A stretch of 64,000 nucleotides of DNA from Cupriavidus sp. IDO (GTDB lineage Bacteria > Pseudomonadota > Gammaproteobacteria > Burkholderiales > Burkholderiaceae): the NCBI RefSeq assembly GCF_000812465.1, contig NZ_JWMA01000027.1, forward strand, positions 62,001 through 126,000. Reading direction: 5' to 3'. Shown one piece after another: positions 26,403 to 33,610 of this stretch. The number at the start of each line of letters is the position of its first letter. Within the stretch, counting starts at the first letter, position 1. The translations under genes were made by a program, and so were the position numbers. The notes under the pieces are model-generated. The model was not told where the DNA came from, did no database searches, and saw nothing but the letters and a program-made list of their open reading frames with translations.

Positions 26403-26933
26403 TTAGATGGTCCGCAACACCTCGCCGCTGCTGTTGCGCAGCGCCCGCACGGCCTCGTCGCACTGTTGCGGCGAGGCCGGGTGGACCACCAGCGCCCAGC
26501 GGCCGTGGTCGACGGCCTCGCGAACCGGCGTGATGACGGCCTGGTGGTCGGGCCGCGCCGTGACAAGTCCGGCGAGCAGCATGCCGAAGATCGCGCCCAG
26601 GAAAATGGCGGCGCCGGCTGCCGGGCCCGGGTTCTGCACCACGGCCTCAATGCCCTGTCGGTAGAGGATGCCCACCACGGCCAGGCCGAGGATGATCCCC
26701 AGCCCGCCCAGCATCAGGTGGGAGCGCACGGCCGTGCGGACAATGCCGTGCTCTTCCGGCTCAAGCTTGCGGCCGAAGTGGCGCTCATGCGGGCGTATCA
26801 TCCGCACCTGGCCGCGCTTCAGGTGAGCCTCGTAACAAACGCGTTCGGCTGCGTTGCAGGCCGCTGCTTCGGAATCAAACAGGGCCGCAAGCTTGGTGCT
26901 GGCCTGTTCGCTGGTGATGACGTTGCCTGCCAT
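26403..26933 (-). CDS. Conserved membrane protein, two transmembrane helices
   Basis: A 176-residue protein of unknown function. Residues 1-70 are cytoplasmic and end in a basic/acidic segment ('RHFGRKLEPEEHGIVRTAVRSH'); transmembrane helices at ~73-91 and ~105-125 with glycines; a C-terminal domain 'GRWALVVHPASPQQCDEAVRAL' follows. This layout (soluble-TM-TM-soluble) is seen in Burkholderiaceae stress-related proteins. Convergent with the Lrp gene and divergent from ribA. No enzyme motif. Confidence 0.75.
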   Translation of the reverse strand: MAGNVITSEQASTKLAALFDSEAAACNAAERVCYEAHLKRGQVRMIRPHERHFGRKLEPEEHGIVRTAVRSHLMLGGLGIILGLAVVGILYRQGIEAVVQNPGPAAGAAIFLGAIFGMLLAGLVTARPDHQAVITPVREAVDHGRWALVVHPASPQQCDEAVRALRNSSGEVLRTI

Positions 26934-27193
26934 GACGCTTCTCCTTGCAGGATATTGCTTGGATGCAGGCAGGGCCGCGCACGTGATCTCCGCGCCGCTC
27001 CGGCCGCCTGCTCAGGACCTTCTGGTTCCAGTCTAGGGAGGCGGCCTGTGAGGCCGCGTAGGCGATGGCCGGAAGCGGCTGTAGGAATGGGCCGACGCCC
27101 GGGATCGGCCAGGAGCAAGCGCGAAGCCGGAATTCCGCTCATAATTGCTGGTCGGTGCCAGCCAGCTGGCGCCCATTTCCATTGAATACCGGT

Positions 27194-27790
27194 ATGAATG
27201 ACACAGAGATTGAGCTGATCGATTCGGCGCGACTGCCGACGCGTTTCGGCGAATTCACGGCGCACGCCTTCAAGGGCGCCGATTCGGGGATCGAGCACCT
27301 GGCCCTCAGCGTGGGAGATGTCACGGGCGAAGACGTCCTGATCCGCATGCACTCCGAATGCCTGACCGGTGACGTATTCGGCTCGTGCCGCTGCGATTGC
27401 GGTCCGCAACTGGACCTGGCCATGAAAAAGATCGCTGCCGAAGGCCGCGGCATCCTGCTCTACCTGCGTGGCCACGAAGGGCGCGGCATCGGCCTGGCCG
27501 AGAAGATCCGTGCCTATGCGCTGCAGGACACCGGCCTGGACACCGTCGATGCCAACCTGGCCCTTGGCCAGGCCATCGACGCGCGCAATTACGCCTTCGC
27601 CGCCGACCTGCTGCACCAGTGGGGCGTCAAGTCCGTGCGTCTGATGAGCAACAACCCGCTCAAGGCCGCGGCGCTGGAGAAGGCTGGCATCACAGTCACC
27701 GAGCAATTGCGGCATATCGTGCCGTCCAACGCCGAGAATGAAAAATACCTGGCGACCAAGCGCTCGCGCATGGGGCACCTGCTTGACTGA
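27194..27790 (+). CDS. ribA: GTP cyclohydrolase II
   Basis: A 198-residue monofunctional GTP cyclohydrolase II: opens GTP to 2,5-diamino-6-ribosylamino-pyrimidinone phosphate, formate and pyrophosphate, the first step of riboflavin synthesis. Zinc site C56-x10-C67-x-C69, then the catalytic loop '[11 protein letters not shown]' and '[16 protein letters not shown]'. No DHBP synthase (RibB) domain is fused. The ATG at 27194 follows a long non-coding stretch; no FMN riboswitch structure is apparent upstream, though a small hairpin (27041-27057) is. Confidence 0.96.
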   Translation: MNDTEIELIDSARLPTRFGEFTAHAFKGADSGIEHLALSVGDVTGEDVLIRMHSECLTGDVFGSCRCDCGPQLDLAMKKIAAEGRGILLYLRGHEGRGIGLAEKIRAYALQDTGLDTVDANLALGQAIDARNYAFAADLLHQWGVKSVRLMSNNPLKAAALEKAGITVTEQLRHIVPSNAENEKYLATKRSRMGHLLD

Positions 27791-27890
27791 TTTCCGGATA
27801 GGCTGAGCGTACGCCTAACTCCCTGACTCGTTTGCCTGGCCTGTTACGACGGGCCATTTTTGTTGGTTCTTCGCCGGATTGTGGGTTTGG

Positions 27891-27915
27891 TTCTTGTGGT
27901 TCTTGTGGTTCTTGG
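27891..27915 (+). repeat. Tandem repeat of TTCTTGTGG, 2.7 copies
   Basis: Two exact copies of TTCTTGTGG (27891-27899, 27900-27908) and a partial third (27909-27915). It lies at the left border of the repeat region and may be a slippage product. Too short to be a CRISPR or an iteron array. Confidence 0.8.
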
Positions 27916-27929
27916 ATGCGCTGCTGTTT

Positions 27930-27976
27930 CGCCGGCGTAGCCGGCGACCTCCTTTTTGACGGCGCCAAAAAGGAGG
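27930..27976. repeat. Pair of perfect hairpins at the left flank of the palindrome
   Basis: First hairpin: CGCCGGC-GTA-GCCGGCG (27930-27946). Second: CCTCCTTTTT (27948-27957) pairs with AAAAAGGAGG (27967-27976) round a 9-base loop. The second has a T tract in its left arm and an A tract in its right arm, so it could stop transcripts arriving from either side, including ribA. Confidence 0.7.
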
Positions 27977-27990
27977 CAAAAAGCGCCTTA

Positions 27991-28390
27991 CTGTCCTCGG
28001 CGGACGGCCAGTCTTATCGTAGCGTGCGCGTGTTTTTGTACGGGTATTCGCTTCAGGGCATAGCTGGACTGCCTGCCGCGCAGATCGCCAGGGGCAACGC
28101 CGGGAACAGCGCTGTCCTCCCGACCTCGTGAGAGCGGCGTGGCACCCTGATCAAGCGACGTGCCAGCGGCAAGAGTTTTTGGACCACGACGGTGGTGCGC
28201 GATTCGGCTGCACATGCCTCCGGGCCTCAAGCTGCGTACCACTCCCCTCTCACGAGGTCGGGAGGACGGCCTGTCAATGCCTCACGCCGCCTCGTTACCA
28301 CGCGGCAGGCATCGTAGCTATGCCCTGAAGCCAATACCCGTACAAAAACCGTCGAACACTACGATAAGACTGGCCGTCCGCCGAGGACAG
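27991..28390. repeat. 400-bp imperfect palindrome with 90-bp outer arms
   Basis: The outer arms 27991-28080 and 28301-28390 are inverted copies, 80 of 90 positions matching by my alignment. Inside them, 28114-28134 and 28247-28267 are a perfect 21-bp inverted pair, and 28183-28196 (ACCAC/GTGGT) is a small dyad. All three pairs share the same centre, near 28190, so this is one ordered palindrome, not chance neighbours. There is no transposase frame inside. It may be two head-to-head copies of a dispersed intergenic repeat or a MITE-like element. Confidence 0.85.
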
Positions 28391-28407
28391 AAAACGCGTT
28401 TTTGGTT

Positions 28408-28448
28408 ACTTTTGTCGCTCGGACAAAAGTGACTCGCCCGGCAGGGCG
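28408..28448. repeat. Two hairpins at the right flank of the palindrome
   Basis: ACTTTTGTC (28408-28416) pairs with GACAAAAGT (28422-28430); CGCCC (28435-28439) pairs with GGGCG (28444-28448). They differ from the hairpins on the left flank, so the whole unit is not fully symmetric. Confidence 0.65.
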
Positions 28449-28603
28449 AAACGGTGCCGTCGACCTCCGACAACGCCCAACCGAAGCCACTACCCTCAGC
28501 CACACCTGACAATCCGCCTTCCGTCCGCTCGCGCAATTAGTTGCCGAGGGAAACTATTGCCATTAGAATCCATTCGCCGTCTATCAACACTACGCCAGTG
28601 CCC

Positions 28604-29083
28604 ATGCCTTCCCCCGCCAGTTCGATCCTCGAATACATGTCGTTCCGCCTCAATCGCCTCTGCGATATGACCAGGAACGCCGCCTCAGGCTTCTATGAGC
28701 GCGAGTTCGGCATCGGGGTCAGGGAATTGCGCGTGCTCCGCTTTGCCGGGCTGGAGCCGGGGCTCACGCTGACGCGGCTGATCGAACTGGTGCTGCTGGA
28801 AAAGTCGGTGATTTCCAAGCTGGTCACCGCGCTGGCAAAGCAGGGCCTGCTGCGCCGGGAGATCGGCGAGGCGGACGCCAGGCAGGTGAACCTGTTCCTG
28901 ACGCTGGCAGGCGAGGCGCTGGTGGCACGGACCTACGAGCGCGGCGATGTCCTGGAGAAGATGTTCCTCTCCGTGCTGACGGAAGCGGAGGTGCAGACGC
29001 TGGACCGCTGCATCGGCAAGCTGACGGCGGCATTGGTCGAGCACCAGCAGAGCCTGGTCGCGCAAGTGGATTCAGGACACTAG
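28604..29083 (+). CDS. MarR-family transcriptional regulator
   Basis: A 159-residue winged-helix regulator: 'SFRLNRLCDMTRNAASGFYEREFGIGVRELRVLRFAGLEPG' (dimerisation helix and start of the wHTH), recognition helix around 'LLEKSVISKLVTALAKQGLLRRE', wing 'GEADARQVNLFLTLAGEAL'. The ATG at 28604 is chosen because residues before it are not conserved in kind and lie in the repeat-flanking DNA. It precedes the NylB-like hydrolase gene by 51 bases on the same strand, so it may regulate it. Confidence 0.92.
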   Translation: MPSPASSILEYMSFRLNRLCDMTRNAASGFYEREFGIGVRELRVLRFAGLEPGLTLTRLIELVLLEKSVISKLVTALAKQGLLRREIGEADARQVNLFLTLAGEALVARTYERGDVLEKMFLSVLTEAEVQTLDRCIGKLTAALVEHQQSLVAQVDSGH

Positions 29084-29134
29084 CGCGTACCAGCGGGCAG
29101 CGAACCCATGCACAACACACAACAAGGAGACAAC

Positions 29135-30493
29135 ATGCCGTTGACAACCCGTCGGGAACCCAATCGCCTCTGGCACCGCTTTGCATGCATGGCGCTATGC
29201 GCCGCCAGCCTGCCGGCCTGGGCGCAGGCCTCCGGCACCGCCGCCGCAGGCAATGCGCCGGCGCCGGCGCTGGCTGCCGCGCTGGACAGCGACCCGGTCC
29301 GCATGGGCTGGATGCAGGGCTTTCCGCCCGCGCCGGACAAGCTGATCACGCATACGCCGGGCGGCGACAAGTTTCCGCGCAATCGCTGGCTCTTCTCGCA
29401 CATTCGCGAACTGGGTCCGACCGCCGCCGTCTGGCGCGGAAACGGTCCGGCAAGCCCGCTGCCGCGAGCGGAGAGGGATATCGGCAAGGTGCCGTTTACC
29501 GATGCCGACGGCACGCGCCGGACCTTCGACGAGATGCTGGCGCTGACCTATACCGACGGCATCCTGGTCATGCACAAGGGCAAGGTCATCTACGAACGCT
29601 ATTTCGGCGCGCTCGACGGCCATACGCCCCATATCGCGATGTCGCTGACAAAGTCATTCGTCGGGACACTGGCCGCCATGCTCGCCGCCGACGGCAAGCT
29701 GGATCCGACTGCGCCGGTGACGCGCTATCTTCCGGAGATGGCGGGCACCGCCTATGGCGACGCCACGGTGCGCGAGGTCATGGACATGACCATCGGCGTG
29801 CGGTATTCCGAAGACTATGCCAATCCCAAGGCGGAAGTCTGGGACTACGCGCGTGCCGGCGGCATGTTGGCCCGCCCCGCCGGCTACAGTGGCCCGCCGA
29901 CCTTCTATGACTTCCTGAAGACCCTGCAGAAGGAAGGCGAGCACGACCAGGTGTTCGCATACAAGACGGTCAATGCCGAGGTGCTGGCGTGGATCGTGCG
30001 CAGGGCCTCGGGGCAGTCGCTGGCCCGGCTGCTGTCGGAGCGGCTCTGGCAGCCGATGGGCGCCGAGCACGATGCGTATTTCACGGTTGACAGCATCGGC
30101 ACCGAATCCGGCGGCGGTGGGCTGAATACCACCCTGCGCGACCTGGCGCGCTTTGGCGAAACCATCCGCGGCAACGGGCGCTTCAACGGCAAGCAGATCG
30201 TGCCCGCCGCGGTCGTGGCCGATATCCGCCGCGGCGGCAGCCGGGAACAGTTCGCCAGCTCCGGCAGCGCCGCGGCGCTGCCGGGCTGGAGCTATCGGGA
30301 CATGTGGTGGGTCTCGCATGACGACCACGGCATGTTCCAGGCCGCCGGCATACACGGCCAGCGCATCTATATCGACCCCAAGGCCGAACTGACCATCGTC
30401 CGCTACGCATCGCATCCCGTCGCGGCGAATGCCGCCAATAATCCGATCACGTTCCGTGCATTCCGGGCGCTGGCGGAGACGCTGATGCAGTAA
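29135..30493 (+). CDS. Exported NylB-like serine hydrolase (beta-lactamase/esterase family)
   Basis: A 452-residue periplasmic serine hydrolase with the class C beta-lactamase fold. Start fixed by AAGGAG six bases before the ATG at 29135; signal peptide ends 'LPAWAQ'. The nucleophile motif is S170-L-T-K173, and Y224 lies in 'GVRYSEDYANP', a signature of 6-aminohexanoate-dimer hydrolase-like proteins. The third motif is not clear by eye. Such enzymes hydrolyse esters and some amides; 'beta-lactamase-related' does not imply resistance. Probably co-transcribed with the MarR gene. Confidence 0.9.
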   Translation: MPLTTRREPNRLWHRFACMALCAASLPAWAQASGTAAAGNAPAPALAAALDSDPVRMGWMQGFPPAPDKLITHTPGGDKFPRNRWLFSHIRELGPTAAVWRGNGPASPLPRAERDIGKVPFTDADGTRRTFDEMLALTYTDGILVMHKGKVIYERYFGALDGHTPHIAMSLTKSFVGTLAAMLAADGKLDPTAPVTRYLPEMAGTAYGDATVREVMDMTIGVRYSEDYANPKAEVWDYARAGGMLARPAGYSGPPTFYDFLKTLQKEGEHDQVFAYKTVNAEVLAWIVRRASGQSLARLLSERLWQPMGAEHDAYFTVDSIGTESGGGGLNTTLRDLARFGETIRGNGRFNGKQIVPAAVVADIRRGGSREQFASSGSAAALPGWSYRDMWWVSHDDHGMFQAAGIHGQRIYIDPKAELTIVRYASHPVAANAANNPITFRAFRALAETLMQ

Positions 30494-30575
30494 CCGGGCC
30501 GCGAGGGGCGGCGAACAGCCAGGTGCAGGCCGCCCGCAACGGCCGATATCGGCACTGCCCGTTTGCGCCTGGGAG

Positions 30576-31307
30576 TCATTTCTCCGTGAGCGGTAGCAAG
30601 ATGTCGGCATACCAGGCGGAGTTCAAGCCCAGCGCCTCATCCAGTTCGAAGTCCCGCGAGCCCACGTCCAGCCGTGCCGAATGAATGCCGAGCAGCATCC
30701 ATGGCAGCGCGCGCGTAGCGGCATCGGTCCTGTGGATGCGCATGACGACCGGTGCGCCGCTGGTGCCGCGATGCGTCCTGGCATCGGTCAGGAAGTAGCC
30801 CTTCCCCTGAAAGCGCATGCCGAACGAGGAAGCGATGACTGCCCGCCGCACCACGGGCAAATGATGAAGCGTGTCATGAAAGCCCAGCGGGAAGCCGACA
30901 ATCAGTAACGAGGTGCCCGCTTCGATCCGGTCGTGCGGCCGATACAGGTGAGCGGGCGTAAAGGCCCGGTAGACCATCTTCGGCGGCAACGCAGCGCGGT
31001 CGAGTTCGATCACACCCACGTCGATCCCGCCTGCGGTATCGAGCCCGTCGCGCCAGACACTCTTGCCATCGCGATACAGCAGAATGGAGAAGCCGGTGGA
31101 CTCCGCCACGTTCTCCGGATTGACATGCAACTCGATCTCGATCCGGTCAGGGAAGTGCTTGCTCTGCTCGTCAATCAGCACATGCCGGCTTGTCACGACG
31201 AACAGGCGCTGGTCTCGCTCGAAGAAAAAACCGGTGGCATTGGTCAGCGCCTGCTGCCCATCGAATGTCGCAACGCGCGTGGCGACCAGCAGGATGGGTT
31301 CGATCAT
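30576..31307 (-). CDS. Trypsin-like serine peptidase without export signal
   Basis: A 243-residue protein with the S1/S1C fold. The start at 31307 is the first ATG at which the conserved sequence begins; the longer open frame adds an unrelated Cys-rich stretch. Triad residues: H42 ('VTSRHVL'), D96 ('IDVGVIEL'), S183 ('RGTSGAPV'). There is no signal peptide and no PDZ domain, unlike DegP/DegS, so it is expected in the cytoplasm. It is divergent from the nitrile hydratase operon across 232 bases. Role unknown; phage- or stress-related cytoplasmic trypsin-like proteins are an alternative. Confidence 0.85.
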   Translation of the reverse strand: MIEPILLVATRVATFDGQQALTNATGFFFERDQRLFVVTSRHVLIDEQSKHFPDRIEIELHVNPENVAESTGFSILLYRDGKSVWRDGLDTAGGIDVGVIELDRAALPPKMVYRAFTPAHLYRPHDRIEAGTSLLIVGFPLGFHDTLHHLPVVRRAVIASSFGMRFQGKGYFLTDARTHRGTSGAPVVMRIHRTDAATRALPWMLLGIHSARLDVGSRDFELDEALGLNSAWYADILLPLTEK

Positions 31308-31539
31308 GATTCGGCCACTATTACCTGTCTGCTTACAAGCATAGGGGGTTTGTACCTGGATTGCCGAAAACGTCGCACGGATGGCACGCATTGCCGGTGC
31401 TGGATCCCATGTATGAGGGGACGGATCGGCAAGCCTCGCGGGGTGGGTTCCAGGGCAGACGAGGCATCCGGGCAGTTTGCATTTGTGGTCCTTACAAACA
31501 ATACTTGCCTCGTTGAGTGATTTCCCAGGGAGAGCTTCG

Positions 31540-32211
31540 ATGAGCCACAAGGATCCTCCCAGGAGCCGGGAAAAGCATCGGCATGCCGACGATCATCATC
31601 ACGAAGGCAGCGCGCTGTCGGAGATGGACTTGCGCGTACGCGCGCTGGAATCCCTGTTGACAGAGAAGGGATATATCGATCCCAAGGCTCTGGACATCCT
31701 GATAGAAACCTACGAGCACAGGGTCGGCCCCCACAACGGGGCGCGCGTGGTTGCGAAGGCCTGGAGCGACCCGGCATACAGACAATGGCTAATGGACGAC
31801 GCCACTGCCGCAATTGCATCGCTGGGCTACGCCGGCAGGCAGGGGGAACACATGGTGGCCCTTGAGAATACGCCAGCGGTGCACAACATGGTGGTCTGCA
31901 CATTATGCTCGTGCTACCCGTGGCCTGTGCTCGGGTTACCGCCAGTCTGGTACAAGTCGGCGCCGTACCGATCGCGTGCGGTCATCGATCCGCGCGGCGT
32001 ACTGAAGGAGTTCGGATTCGAGCTGCCACCCGAAGTGGAGTTCCGCGTATGGGACTCCACGGCCGAGGTTCGCTATCTGGTGGTGCCGATGCGGCCGCCC
32101 GGGACCGACGGCATGTCCGAGGAAGCGCTGGCTGCCCTGGTGACGCGTGACTCGATGATCGGCACCGGGTTGCCACTGGCGCCGGGCGGATCGGACCAGG
32201 AGCTGGCATGA
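31540..32211 (+). CDS. nthA: Cobalt-type nitrile hydratase alpha subunit
   Basis: A 223-residue subunit that hydrates nitriles to amides at a non-corrin metal centre. The claw C120-T-L-C123-S-C125 has Thr at the second position, the mark of cobalt-type enzymes (iron types have Ser). The start at 31540 follows AGGGAGAG. The N-terminal ~20 residues are rich in His and charged residues ('[12 protein letters not shown]'), which is unusual and could touch metal handling. Downstream '[15 protein letters not shown]' and '[14 protein letters not shown]' are standard. Stop overlaps the beta-subunit start by ATGA. Confidence 0.97.
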   Translation: MSHKDPPRSREKHRHADDHHHEGSALSEMDLRVRALESLLTEKGYIDPKALDILIETYEHRVGPHNGARVVAKAWSDPAYRQWLMDDATAAIASLGYAGRQGEHMVALENTPAVHNMVVCTLCSCYPWPVLGLPPVWYKSAPYRSRAVIDPRGVLKEFGFELPPEVEFRVWDSTAEVRYLVVPMRPPGTDGMSEEALAALVTRDSMIGTGLPLAPGGSDQELA

Positions 32212-32879
32212 ACGGCGCACAGGACCTTGGCGGGATGCAGGCATTTGGCCCAGTGCAGCCGGAGGCCGACGAGCCGCCTTTTCATGCCGAGTGGGAAGGC
32301 CGGGTGCTGGCGCTGGTGCTGGCCATGGGAGCAACGCGCCAGTGGAACCTCGACATGATGCGCGCCGCGCGGGAGAGCTTGCCGCCGGCGCAATACCTGG
32401 CAAGCACCTACTACCAGATCTGGTTCGAAGGCCTGAAGAAGCTGCTGGTGAGTACCGGGCTGGCGACGGCGGAGGAAATCGACGCGGGCAAGCTGAAGGT
32501 GGCACCAGCTCCGGTCCCTCGCATCCTGATGGCCGACCAGGTGGCTGCCGCGCTGTTGCGCGGCAGCCCGGTTAGCCGGGCGGCGGCAGCCGAAGCTGCA
32601 TTCCATGTGGGCGACATGGTGCGGACTCGCCAGATCCATCCCCTGACACACACGCGACTGCCGCGCTATTGCCGCGGCAAGCGAGGACGGATTGCCGCCG
32701 TGCACGGCGTGCACGTATTTCCCGATGCCAATGCGATCGGCCTGGGTGAGCGAGCGCAATGGCTATACACCGTGCGTTTCGACGCTTCCGAGCTCTGGGG
32801 CGCGGACACCACCGCGTCTTCCGTATGTGTCGACTGCTGGGAGCCCTATCTCGACAAGCCAAATGCCGAGCCAATCTGA
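32208..32879 (+). CDS. nthB: Nitrile hydratase beta subunit
   Basis: A 223-residue partner of NthA. Opens '[19 protein letters not shown]', typical of beta subunits; the helical N-terminal half is followed by the SH3-like barrel '[36 protein letters not shown]', which holds the arginines that contact the alpha-subunit metal claw. The start shares ATGA with nthA (32208-32211), and the stop lies inside the accessory gene. Confidence 0.97.
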   Translation: MNGAQDLGGMQAFGPVQPEADEPPFHAEWEGRVLALVLAMGATRQWNLDMMRAARESLPPAQYLASTYYQIWFEGLKKLLVSTGLATAEEIDAGKLKVAPAPVPRILMADQVAAALLRGSPVSRAAAAEAAFHVGDMVRTRQIHPLTHTRLPRYCRGKRGRIAAVHGVHVFPDANAIGLGERAQWLYTVRFDASELWGADTTASSVCVDCWEPYLDKPNAEPI

Positions 32880-33264
32880 TAAGACGTTCGCCGGGCTGAA
32901 TGTTGCCGAACTGCGCATCGCCATGCCGGAACTGCCTTGCGATGACGATGCAGCGCTGGTGTTCAATGCGCCCTGGGAAGCGCACGCCTTTGCGATGACG
33001 CTAGCCTTGCATGAGCGCGGCATGTTCACCTGGTCGGAATGGGCGGAGTATCTGAATCTGGCCATTCGCCACGCCCAGGCTTCCGGCGACCCGGACCTTG
33101 GCGACACGTTCTACGCGCACTGGCTGACCGCGCTGGAACACATCAGCACCGCGAAAGGATTGGTGGCAGGCGACAAACTCTTGCAGCGTCGAACCGATTG
33201 GGATCTGGCGGCACGACGCACTCCCCATGGCCAGCCAATCGAGCTCAGGAGAAAGCGTCCCTGA
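32863..33264 (+). CDS. Nitrile hydratase accessory (P14K-type) protein
   Basis: A 133-residue protein homologous in kind to the N-terminal half of beta subunits ('PWEAHAFAMTLALHERGMFTWSEWAEYL'), as expected of the activator/cobalt-chaperone family that swaps subunits with apo-enzyme. The ATG at 32863 lies 17 bases inside nthB. Ending 'LRRKRP' is basic. With it, the operon has the three genes needed for a working cobalt enzyme; no amidase or cobalt transporter gene follows. Confidence 0.9.
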   Translation: MPSQSDKTFAGLNVAELRIAMPELPCDDDAALVFNAPWEAHAFAMTLALHERGMFTWSEWAEYLNLAIRHAQASGDPDLGDTFYAHWLTALEHISTAKGLVAGDKLLQRRTDWDLAARRTPHGQPIELRRKRP

Positions 33265-33434
33265 GGCGCCCGCAGGCGGGGGCGATGTGCGTCAGGGCAG
33301 GGCCTTCACCTCACGTTTCCATCCGGAAGACGACGCTGCCGGCGATGGATTCGATACCATCTGGCCAGCTTCCCGGAACTGTGGCCGCCTGCTGCCACGA
33401 CTCGCCGATACGAATTCTTTTCCGCAGTGATACA

Positions 33435-33450
33435 CTGTATGAATGTACAG
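33435..33450. promoter_or_regulatory. LexA (SOS) box upstream of the tandem uvrA
   Basis: CTGTATGAATGTACAG matches CTGT-N8-ACAG perfectly and closely resembles the imuA box at 11378. It lies 161 bases before the GTG start, so the transcript should have a long leader. DNA damage control of this UvrA follows from the known role of LexA. Confidence 0.92.
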
Positions 33451-33471
33451 TGGTTCGTGGCCGGGTCCGGC

Positions 33472-33494
33472 GCCATGGTGAAGTCCACCATGGC
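33472..33494 (+). promoter_or_regulatory. Hairpin in the uvrA leader
   Basis: GCCATGGTG (33472-33480) and CACCATGGC (33486-33494) pair perfectly round AAGTC. It falls between the LexA box and the uvrA start and could shape the leader RNA; no T tract follows, so it is not a classical terminator. Confidence 0.45.
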
Positions 33495-33610
33495 AGGCGG
33501 GATGGCTGCCCACCCCTGTGCTAAGGTGGTTCTCTTGCCGGGCCGCGGCCCCGGTGCCTCGCGCAAAGCCGCCTGTCTCCCCCTTAACGTCCTGATTCGA
33601 AAGAGAAATC

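Larger units (their letters stand above)
27791..28603. other. 813-bp gene-free region built of repeats
   Basis: Between ribA and the MarR gene there is no credible gene; open frames here cross the repeats and have no ribosome sites. The region holds a short tandem repeat (27891-27915), two GC-rich hairpins (27930-27976), a 400-bp imperfect palindrome (27991-28390) and two more hairpins (28408-28448). Confidence 0.7.
33265..33610. other. 346-bp intergenic region upstream of the tandem uvrA
   Basis: No gene is seen. It contains the LexA box at 33435-33450 and a perfect 9-bp hairpin at 33472-33494, followed by a GC palindrome (GGCCGCGGCC near 33541). Confidence 0.6.

Noticed and set aside
26934-27193. 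FMN riboswitch searched for before ribA
   Set aside because: Only a simple 7-bp hairpin is present at 27041-27057; the multi-stem RFN pattern is not seen.
27891-27915. Tandem 9-mer considered as a CRISPR or iteron array
   Set aside because: Too short, fewer than three copies and no spacers, replication gene or cas gene nearby.
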